Positions 34,881-45,410 of a stretch of 64,000 nt of DNA are shown here, piece by piece. Source of the stretch: Allodiplogaster sudhausi (Eukaryota > Nematoda > Chromadorea > Rhabditida > Diplogasteridae); NCBI GenBank assembly GCA_945643635.1, contig CALZFC010000006.1, forward strand, positions 7,338,501 to 7,402,500, read 5' to 3'. The number at the start of each line of letters is the position of its first letter. Positions within the stretch are counted from its first letter, which is position 1. Position numbers and translations under genes: made by a program. The notes under the pieces are model-generated. The model was given only the letters and a program-made list of their open reading frames with translations. It was not told where the DNA came from and made no database searches.

Positions 34881-36577
34881 TTTCAACTAGCTTCTCCTAT
34901 TCTCTCTTTCATAACTCCATCACTCTCTCTCTCTCTCTCTCTTTCTCTCTCTTTCTATATCTCTCTCTTTCTCTTTCTGCCTCCGCCTGTCGCTCTCTCT
35001 CGCTTTCCCCCTCTCCCTCTCTCTCTTCTCTCACATTCTCCTCACCAACATGCCCTGTCAAAACATTTATGAAACAGCTGACTTCTCGTCTGGCTATCAA
35101 TTTGAAGTGATTCAAAGACTTCCCGGCATTTTAAAATGAATAAATTGGCGCAATTCAATCAGACATTTTAGTGTGTACGTCTGAGACATCTGTGAGATGT
35201 TTTTTTCCTTCTCCTTTTTTTCTTCAAAAAAAGTTTTGCTTGTCGCATTTACTCATATTGTTTTCTTCCAGTGTTGTAAGCATGCACAAGTATGCATGTC
35301 AAAGTATATCTAAGTAGCGCTTACGTTCTGTTCAATTTATTCTGTTATTTTATCATATGGCAATGAAAAAGAAACATGTAGACGTGGTAGAAAAGCATAG
35401 AACTGACTCATAGCCTCACATTGAACAGTTTTGGTCCACTTCATTTTCCCATCTTCATTTCATGCCAGATTATGTCATTATGAATTCCGCCATAAAACAT
35501 TGATAGTTTATTTTCATTGCTTTTACAAAAAATTGTGCTAGACTGTTCCTTGGATAATGCTGAAGTGAGAATGCAGCAAAGGAGGACATCAACGATGCTG
35601 TGATCTTTAGCCGCTAGCTCTTCATCGTTTCCTCATCCAATTCTGTTCTCCCTCTCTCTCTCCATCTTAATCTCTCTCTCACTATCTCTCACTCTCTTTC
35701 TCTCTTTCTCTCTCTCTCTCACTCGTTCCTCTTTCCAGTCTTTCCAGTTCTCTCTCGCTGTGGCAATCTAATTTGTCAACGGGTAGTACATTCGAGAGGT
35801 CGTTCCATGCTGCTTCAGTATTCTCTGATCGTGTCTGATTTTTAGTGACTGTTCATGAACAAATTCAGTTCATGTCAATTTATTTGTTTGCTATAAATGA
35901 CATTGAGATGGAGAGCAATAATAAATTGAAACTGAAGAATTCGAAATAGTATTTTAAATGATGGATAAAATTGTTTGTAACAGGCACTTCCAAGTGTGTA
36001 CTTTTCTTCATAGGCTGTTCAAATATGATTCGACTGCTTCTTGGTCGTGCTAAATTCCTAATAAATGAAATAAAAATGCAAAACCGACGATAACTTATCA
36101 TTTTGAATATAGAAAGCGTGTTTGCATTAAGAATTCACATTACTTTATCCCAATGGCCTGTTTTGGCTTTCATTCGCTCGCTTCGCTTTTTCAGCCCATG
36201 TCGAGCTGAACGGACAGCCTGATTCTCGGGATGAGAGGAATTAGGCATTCTCTGTGGCTTCTCGTGTTTTGGACTCTTAGAATTCTCTATCGCTTTCATT
36301 CTCTTTTCATTCTGCTCCCTCTCTCTCCCTCTCTATCTCTCTCTCCCTCTCTCTCTCGCTCTGTTCTTTCTTTCTCGGCCTCGTTCTATGTTTTCTCACT
36401 CTCTATCTATCTCTCTCTCTCATCCTCCAATTCTCTCTAACATTCTCTTGCCTTCTCTCCTCATTTCCCGCGAATCATGCATGTATACGTTCCTCTGTCT
36501 TTGCTTGCCTTTTGCCAGGCATATTTTTCATTTCTTGACCCACTTCACTTCTTGCTTCTCTCTCTCTCTCTCTCTCT

Positions 36578-36608
<31 letters not shown>

Positions 36609-39231
36609 CTTTTTGGTCTTCCGCTGTAGGGACGATGGGTTCGCAAGACAAAAAAGTGAGAGTTAACCGGGAAAACAATTTCAAATTCCACTCATTCACA
36701 AAATGTTGTGTTTTTGGTCAATTACTTTTGAATCTCATCTTTTCTCACACGATTTCTTTGACTATAGCAAAAGGGAAAACAAAACTAAAAACAGCTCTTA
36801 TTGGTGGCGCGTTTTCGCGATTTTTTTTAAACTATTCATCTGTTTCATAATTTATTTTTATTTATTTTTCTCCAGTGAACGTGTTATTTTACGTTTTAAG
36901 TAACATGTATTGTTACAATTAATTAAGAATTCTACGTTCTGGCCGAATAAATGAGCCGAATCATTCGAATATGTCAGAAGAAAGCGCCGAGAGAAGAAAG
37001 CGTTTGATCGGTCGGTTTTTTAAAGCCTATTTCTTTATTTTTTCTTTAAAACCTTCATTTTCCATTACTGTTTTCACCCTCGACGATTTCTATGGCTAGA
37101 GTGCAACTCAACAATTTTAGTGACGTAATTGAAGCACGCTTAATGGCGCGCAATTCCGTAAATTATTATGTCAATTTGAGCAAAAAAAGAGCCTCTGCCA
37201 AAGCTGGGACGATTTCATTCTCAGTCACTGCGCAAATTGAAGGAGTGAATGCTCTAAATGAAGTCTTTCTTTCATGTCTGCAAAAGGAAGAAGAAGCCTT
37301 TCACTCTCTCTTTCTCCTTCTCTTTCTCTCTCTTTCACTCACTCTTTCTCTCTCTCTCTTTTTCTCTCTCTCTCTTTCTCTCTCTTCCTCTCTCTCTCTC
37401 TCTTTCGGTGTGATTCAAGCAATTCTTTCGATTCAATTTTCGGCTGTTTTTTTGCTGCTGCTCGAGCTTCGCCCCTTTTCTCCTCTCTTTCCCCTTTCCA
37501 ACAATGCGATTTGCTTCAGCACCCCCATTCTTGACCTCGAAGAGTGGCGGTGGATTCTTCTAAATGAAAAGAGATATTGTAACCCTTCCTGCACTTTCAA
37601 AGGAATAACAAGGAAAGGTCGCCTTTATATTCTGCAATATCTCTCTATTGCAATGATATTAGCCAAATTTTACCGTAGTTCTTCGATTGGTCATGTAAAA
37701 AGCAGTTTCTACCTTCGCTAATTTCAATTATTGGTCAATGGCCATTTGTATGCATAATCAAATCCATCTTGGATTGTTCACGAATAACTTAGAAGAGAAA
37801 GGATGCTACTTGACCAAGAATCGTCAGTGGCAACCCATGTTTCTGCACTTTTGTTCTGACTACTATAGTCAAATATGTATGTATGTACATTGGTATAGAC
37901 AAATTGCAATAGACAAATATGTACATACGTGCGTTTCTCTTGCACAACACGGGCATTTTTCCCCACGTCACTCCCTTTAGCGTCTTCCTTTCTCGTCTGG
38001 AGGACGTGAGTTTGGCAAGTGTTGGAGGTCTATCGCTTCCACTTCTTGAAGAGCCTGTGGGAGAAAGGTGTAAGAAGAGTGTGCTCCTGGCCTTTGGTTC
38101 GGATGTCTCTTGTTTACTGGGAAGTGATGCTACTTAAGCATATGCAAATGTATGCATGTACATGCATACATACATATGTATGTATATCAGTTCTGAATAT
38201 CAACAACCGCCACAGTCTTGCTTGAAAGACTGAAACGAACACAATTAGAAAATTCCGCACCTCATTTCATTTTAATCTCTTCTTGTTAGTGGTCGTTCTT
38301 CTCATGAGCAGCAAAAAAATATATTCTTGGGTTTTTCTTGCATTTTTTAACAAGTGTCTCATGGACGATGTGAGCACTCGGCTCGCTCTGCCTAAAACGA
38401 TAAAACTGCATGAAAGAGAGATGCGGAGAGTTGGAAGCGTGCGAGGGAGGGAAGAGAATGAGGCTAGTTTTGCATTGTCGAAGGATGAGAGAGAGTAGAG
38501 AAAGAAAGAGAGAGAGAGAGAGGAGGGAGAAATAGAGAAATAGAGGGAATAAAGAGAGATAGAGATAGAGAGTTATGATTCACTTGGGAGCTAAAGGAAT
38601 TGAGAGTCTAAGAGCAGACTAGGGAAAGAGACGGCATGAGAAGATTACTAGAATTACGAGAATGAAGGACATTGTGCAATGGAAATAGCAGAGAGGAGAG
38701 AGTGAGAAAGGAAAGTGAACAGAGAAAGATGAGAGAAAATGCTGAGGAATAAAGAGAGAAAGAAAGATTAGAGAGAAGAAAGGAAGGAGAGGCGAGAACT
38801 CGCGATTTGGGACATTTTCCTCGACTTTTGACAACTTGTCTGGATTGCAAGAAACGGCTGATGAGGATAGCGGATGGTGAGAGAGAGAAGAGAGAGGGAG
38901 AAGAACGAGAAAGAGATAGAGAAGAAAGGGGGGTGCGAGAGAGATGAAAGTGTGAGAGAACGCGAGAGGGAAAGAGGAAAGATAGAGTGTCAGAGAATCA
39001 TAGAATAAGGATAAAAGGGGTCGCCGAATTAGCCATGAATTGGAAGCAAGTGAAACTCTCTTCGGCTTCAATGCATTTGTTGAGTACTCAAAGTTGAACT
39101 CGTGTCAAGCGTCTTATTGTAAAAACGGAAAAAAGGTCAGGCGAGCTGAAAAAGGGCATAAAATAAAAATTTAGTGTAAAAATTCGAAGTATAATATTCC
39201 ATTTGAATATAAAAAAAAAAAATCATTTCAG

Positions 39232-42027
39232 TAAGAGGTCTTCCCTGCTCGCCTCCCTCGGCTGTGCTCACGATCCGATTGCTACTACTAATTATTGCCG
39301 CGGCAGTCACTGTTCGTGTCTTACTTTGATTAATTATTTAAACAATTTATCGTTGTATTGGGATGATTATGGGATGAATACAGGGATGTTATTGGCCGAA
39401 CGTCAACTTCGTAGACGGATATAAGGATAGGAGTGTGAGAGAGTCAGGAAACAGATGGACGACCGGGCCCACGTTGGATGGACTGGCCTCGTAGGGGATC
39501 CAGTAGGTGGAGATGTAGCCCCACAAATCCTATTCCATTTCTTCTTGATGGTCGATTTTGACTGCCCAATCCATCTTCCTCTTAAATGCCATCTTGAACC
39601 AATCCATGATTTATTTATTTATTTCCTGTCCAAGATCACACGTCCACATTCCTTACTCGATCTTGAAGGTCACACCAAGCATCGCACGCTCTAGAGACAG
39701 AAAAGAGAGAGGGAAAAAGGAGCCTCTGGCGCCCACTTCTATCGAGGTTCCAACTCTCTGATCCATACAAAATCATGGTGGTGCCGTTCTTCAAAGACTT
39801 TTCGACGCATCTTTAATTAAGCAATATTTATTTATTTAATTACAACGTATTCAACTACAGTTCTTTTGTTTCATAATATGAACTGTAGGCGCTGAAGATC
39901 GGTTGTAGACTAGGCCATCTCTCTTATATGGGCTAGAACTGGAAGAAAAGCACCGTCCATGTATAAACTTATGGAAATAAAGTTTAAAAAAAATTAAATT
40001 TTAGCATGAGCAAATACAATTTGTTGTTGATATGAATTGAAAATCAACACAAGACATGCTGCCACTCCCATGAAAATTTTCTAACATCGAGCTTATCGCC
40101 TATTCATTTGAGTTTCCTGCGGGCAAAAGTAAGGATTTCAATTGATCGATAAAATTTATTTGTAATAATTCTTAAACAATAATAATCACTATAGAGTATT
40201 TCAACAATAAGTTTATTTAATTTTGTATCAGAAAATAAAATTTCAGGCCTCTGCGGCGCCCGCGCCGACGACGCCATCGAGAAGTTGCGCGAGCGCATGC
40301 TCGATTGCGCTGCGTCGTAGCCTCGCCACCATCGTAGGCAATAGGTAAATATTTCTGTTTTTTTTTTACATTTTAATATTTTATTTATTTACCAATTTCA
40401 TTTATTCTTCACTAGCTTACAACATGAACTTTTTTGATAGAGAAATTGAAAACAAATTAATTATTACCTTCTTTTTCAGTACTTCAAATGCTATTTTGAT
40501 AACATTTATTTTCCGTGTTTGAAATATAAATATGAATGTATACTATAAGACGATGTCAACTTAATAATAAGTTTTTTTAGTCTAGGCAAATATTTTTTTC
40601 AGCAATTTCTAAATTGTCAAAGTTTTTCTTGTTCTATGTTCGGGACAAAAGTTTTGTGATTGCAAAAAAAAATACATATGTAGGTGTTAGTTCATACTCT
40701 CTATATACTTATTGAGATCGTCGCCTCTGAGCTTGCTCGCGCCCTTCCATCACATCATGGCCGCACACGAAGATCTGACCACCGTCTACCGCAACACCAA
40801 GTTTACGTGCTTGTCAGTGAACACGTATTTTGTTTTCAACAAAGGAAAAAAAATCACTATTCAATAAACTATAGAAAGTATGTATAAACAAAGTAATACG
40901 ATCCATTAAGGAAGAGAGGAAATTGCGAAAGATAAAATATTAACTTGTTTTGCTTGTCAAAATTCCATCATGACAGCTCGATCACGACGTTCGAGGCGTG
41001 TCTGAAGCGATGTCCGGGAGGACGCGAGCGGACTACACTCATCGCATCCATTCATCATTGGCTCTTCTTCTGCTCTGTCGCCAGGAAGCCGAGCAAGGGT
41101 AGAAGAGTCTCTTTTTTCTTTTTATCATTAAGGCAAAAAGGGGAAAATATACTTGCTAGCTCGTTTAAAGAATTAAAAATGGCATGCGAAGTAAAAACCA
41201 ATTGGTCAGGCTATGCCGAACAAGATCAGAATATTTTATTAATATTATTAGCCAAGGCTTCTTCACACAGAACCACCGTGTCAAGTTACGACAAGTGATA
41301 AGTTTAGTTTTCCTTTTTTTTATAAAAAAAAAAACCCCCACAGATGTCTTCGAGTACATGCGCTGCGAGCGAGCACATCTCAGACGAGTGCACGCGAACT
41401 GCTCGCCCCTCGAAGCCAGCGTCTTCAACATCACCGCCGGCACTGCTGCTCTCGAACACTTCTGCCGGTAGACGGAGTGAGAGAGTGTGAGAGAAGTGAG
41501 AGAGAGAAGATAGAAGAGAGAGAGAGAGTAGGAGAGAAAGAGATAGACAAAAGACAGAGACAGAGATTAAGAGCGGAGTGAGAGAGAGCAAGAGATTGGA
41601 CAAAAAATGCTGTTTTGCAGCAAGTTCGAGCGCTACCAGAAGTGCTACCAGCGGGAGCTGCCGACTTGTTCAGCGTCCGCAATGCAGGTGCTGAAATGGG
41701 TGTCAATTTATAATTTGTGAGGTAGAATTAGTAAAAACCTTATAATAAATCGTGCTCATAATCAGTTGAAAAGAATGGATATTGACGAACACTCTTCGTG
41801 TATATTTTCTTCTCTACAGATCAAGCACAAGCTCGACGTCGCCCTGATGCAAACTTACGAAAGACTCTTGCATGGTATGCATTTTGGTTCTTTTTCTTCT
41901 CTCTCTCTCTCTCTTTCTCTCTCTCTCCTTCTCCCTCCCTCTTTCTCTTCCTTTCTCTCTCCCTCTTACTCTTCCTCTACCTTTCTCTTTCTCTTCCCTT
42001 CTATCACTTTCTCACTCTTCTTTCTTA

Positions 42028-42059
<32 letters not shown>

Positions 42060-42684
42060 GATTCTCTCTCTCTCTCTCTCCTTCAACAGGCACTCGCCTC
42101 GACGTGCCCAGCAAGTGTTCGGAGTGGCGTGCGGCTCCGCCTGCCGACATCACTCTGCCAACGTCGTCTGATATCTCTTCAGTCTCCATACACTCTCACT
42201 CTCCCTCTTCCTCTCCCTCCTCTCACTCACCATCTCTTTCCTCTTCCTACGCGCCCATCGCTCGTGCAGTCATGGCCGTTGAGGGAGAGCATCGCAATGA
42301 CGAGGGCAAGGGCCTCTTCTGGTTCGACCCCATGACGCCTCGGCATCACGAGGCGGAGCCACCAGACGAAGCCGCGGTTCTCGGCGATGGCGAGAGCGGA
42401 GAGGACGTCGAGGTTATCGAAGGAGGTACGCTGACTTTTCTTTTAAACATTCTTAAATAAATAAATAAATTTTCTAAACAGATCACTGTAACCTGTTGTT
42501 GCATCATTGCATTCATTCGATGTATGACGAAATAAATAATACTCAAAGATACGGCCAAATTATTTGCTTTCTTTTCAAGAGCAACAAGTGTTTGATCGTA
42601 AAATAGTCAGGCATGCTGTTACTGTGATATAACTAGATGATTTAAATAAGATTTCTTAAAAAGGTAAAATAAATAATAATAATA

Positions 42685-42715
<31 letters not shown>

Positions 42716-42905
42716 TAGTAATAATAATAATAGTAATAATAATAACAATAATAATAGTAATTATAATAACAATAATAATAGTAATAATAATAACAATAAT
42801 AATAGTAATAATAATATCAATAATAATAGTAATAATAATAACAATAATAATAGTAATAATAATAACAATAATAATAGTAATAATAATAACAATAATAATA
42901 ATAAC

Positions 42906-43000
<95 letters not shown>

Positions 43001-43852
43001 GTGCTCCACCAATTCTTCAGATGAGATCGGTAATGGCGGCCAAGAAGTGCACGAGGACCACGTCGAGCCACTGCAAAGGCACGTAGCAGCACTCGCCTCG
43101 AGGAGTGACGAGAGAGAAGAGACGGAGCAGAGAAGTAGAGAAAAGGAGAGAGAAGAGAGAGAAGAAACGGAGCAGAGAAGCAGAGAGAAGGAGAGAGACG
43201 CCAGACACCACGGGAGGAAATGGCTGAGCGAGGAGCGTACGGCGCTCACTTCTGCCACGCGGCCACATCACGACGCGTTCAGTGAAGGTTTCTTTATTTT
43301 TAAGTTTTTTTTTGTGTTTCACTGGACAAATTGACAAAGAGTCAAAAAACATGAATACGCTAGCAATTTTATTTACGTTTGACCAAAAAAATATACATCT
43401 AAAAGTTACTCAGAAGAAATGGAGAGTGATAAGGAAATGTCTTTTCTTCAAGATATGGAATAATTGTTTAAAAAAGACACATGCGGTTTTCGGTTCGTAT
43501 TCTTCTTCATAAGAAGGACCAAGGATGAATTGTCTTGTTTTTTTCCATTCCTTTTGGCCTTCTTATCAATAAGAAAATTTTCAAAGAGGCATTCTTTGTG
43601 CCAATTGCTGACATCTGTTTGATGGTATTTTAAAAGAATTGCTTAACTGTTAGAGAATAAATAAAAAGCAAAATATTAGACTTTCCAGATCTCGACAGCG
43701 AGATTACGGCGAGTAGAAGAGAGGAGCATCTCGAGTCGACGGGAGTCATGGGAGAAATGTCTTATTCTTCTTCATCTTCTAGCGATCGCTCTGTTTTGCG
43801 AACAAAGATAGCCATCTTAGCTGTGTCCCTGTTATTCTACTTGCTTCAATGA
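39232..43852 (+). CDS. Secreted Cys-rich, probably GPI-anchored protein, at least 10 exons
   Basis: Exons: 39232-39315 (tentative), 40247-40316, 40717-40812, 40977-41098, 41344-41467, 41621-41687, 41820-41874, 42090-42425, 43021-43287, 43689-43852. All junctions keep phase and give more than 430 residues. The first exon supplies a signal-like helix (TIRLLLLIIAAAVTV); the exon with the ATG was not found. The Cys-rich domain has about a dozen Cys (RLCGARADD, FTCFSITTFEAC, LKRCPGG, WLFFC, YMRC, ANCSPLE, EHFCRKFERYQKCYQ, LPTC) plus one N-glycosylation motif (FNIT). A Ser-rich linker, an acidic stretch and a Glu/Arg-rich stretch follow. The end, SSSSSSD then IAILAVSLLFYLLQ and stop, fits a GPI-attachment signal. 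The Cys spacing recalls nematode CPG4/DUF19-type domains, but I cannot assign a family. Confidence 0.72.
39440..39830 (-). pseudogene. Decayed non-LTR retrotransposon reverse transcriptase C-terminus
   Basis: On the minus strand, fragments read ILYGSESWNLDR, then LERAMLGV, then KRKMDWAVKIDHQ and TYWIPYEA, in shifting frames with stops. This order (LYGsEtW, ErxmLG, an RxxxWAxhI-like stretch, then W-x-P) is the C-terminal signature of endonuclease-reverse transcriptases of the LINE/RTE type. It lies in an early intron of the Cys-rich protein gene, on the opposite strand. Dead copy. Confidence 0.6.
42668..43002. repeat. (TAA)n microsatellite, about 335 bp
   Basis: TAA repeats with regular AACAAT and TAGTAA variants in an intron of the Cys-rich protein gene. 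They run to within 19 bases of the acceptor at 43019-43020. Confidence 0.9.
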
Positions 43853-45410
43853 AAATGAGTCTGAGCAAAATGAAAGATAATAGAGAAAATATATTCCAGT
43901 ATATTGATGACTCGGTGTTTTTCATGAAAACATTTATCACTAATAGTAAATGTATACTGTTTAATATTTTCCTTGTAATATTTTTCAAGAACCCCACCAC
44001 CTCGTGTTCATCAATAGCTAATCATAATCATCGCACTGCCAAAAAATCGCTGATCTCTTTACGCTCATAGCTTTCCTCTAATAGTTGAAATCGTGTGAAC
44101 AAACTTTGCTTATGCCTTAGCGGGTACGCGTCATCAATTGAATTTGCTTTCTTTGTACCGCAAGAATAATAAATATATTCTTCCGTAAGCAATGAAATAA
44201 ACATATTTTCTTATGGTTTTCATCTTGGTTTTTTTCTCTAAAGAACACCAACATCTTAGTCGACGCCCGACAATTAACTGTAATACATATGATGAATAAT
44301 ATGACTATTGGTCATCGATATTCTACTGATTGTAGAGAGGGAATGTCCTGTCTTTTGTGGGTTTCGCAGCAACCGCAAGGCCAACAAACACATTTTTAAT
44401 TCTAAAATAAAATATTTTTTAAGTTCTAGTGCTTTATCATATAGAACATCAATATTGATTAGCGTATTGGTTTAGTGGAATTCATACAAGCAAAACAGCA
44501 GAAAGGCATTGCGCTTGGCAGGAAATTTTTAGTTTGAGGATAAGATTGTAACACAGAACGCACTTTTCATTGGGCTATAATGGATGCGCAGGTAGAATGC
44601 GGCGTAGATCAAATAAACCGATTGCCCGAGTCTGATAAGAATGTGTACAACAGGGAAACCACATGGGTACAACATTGTAAGAATGTTATTGGGGAAAATG
44701 TGTTTGCCCATTTGCACATATGTCTGTATGTATGTATGTAGTTTCAATAGGGAACCATGTGCAGTCATCTGAACAAAGATGGTATTATTCTACACATCTC
44801 TTTTATTAAGATGGGCTTAGAAACTAAGAGTTATGTATGTACACCGAGTCCAGCGGACTTCGGATTCGGCACAAACGCCTGAGATTGTGTCGCATACGAA
44901 TCCCACAAAACCTATTACCACGAGTGTTTTTTTTATTTTGATTTATACATATGAAGGAAGCGTACACTAAATTGTAATTAAATTTTTGGAAATATAAAGG
45001 GTGTGCATTGAAGAGTCATGTGTATCATTTAACAAATTAAGAATTCAAAATGTTTACACTGTTCGTTGCGTCAACATTATCGCCAAATATCAGAACGCAA
45101 TTTATTGCACAGGTGTTGTTGTGACTTTCGGAGTCATCCAAGCAGATTGAAGCAGAGGCATACATCATCTTATTAATATTTTTCGATCGCGAACCTTTTA
45201 TTATATCGATCGTTTTAATGAAATCTATGGATGTCGAGAGATTCCTCGCTTAGAACGAAAGATAATTTGAATAAGTAGATTAGAAAGAGAAAAAAATCAA
45301 ACTTTTGCAAAAGAAAGAGGGAGAAAAACAACGCTGGCCTACAGGAATACGTCACAATATCAAAGCAAGTAAATAATTGTTCATTTGATAGCAAAGAGCC
45401 AATTGTACAG
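43853..45410. other. Convergent intergenic region
   Basis: About 1.6 kb of AT-rich DNA between the plus-strand Cys-rich gene and the minus-strand multi-pass gene. I see no exon, RNA gene or element in it. Confidence 0.45.

Larger units (their letters stand above)
30361..39231. repeat. 8.9-kb gene-poor region of (CT)n and (GA)n blocks
   Basis: Pyrimidine-rich blocks on the plus strand occur at about 30920-30950, 31240-31300, 31420-31470, 31640-31745, 31880-32065, 32190-32340, 33690-34180, 34915-35045, 35645-35730, 36305-36440, 36555-36610 and 37295-37410. Purine-rich blocks lie at about 32790-33010, 33120-33320, 38410-38580 and 38690-39000. Between them is AT-rich unique-looking DNA with no splice-compatible frame I can support. 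Long Ser/Leu/Phe ORFs here come from the repeats. Confidence 0.7.

Noticed and set aside
37092..37721. 209-codon plus-strand ORF
   Set aside because: The middle is translated (CT)n and neither end shows known motifs or splice context. The first 70 residues are not low-complexity, so a short exon is not fully excluded.
42761..43258. 165-codon ORF with poly-Tyr and poly-Leu
   Set aside because: Antisense translation of the (TAA)n microsatellite and of the real plus-strand exon 43021-43287.
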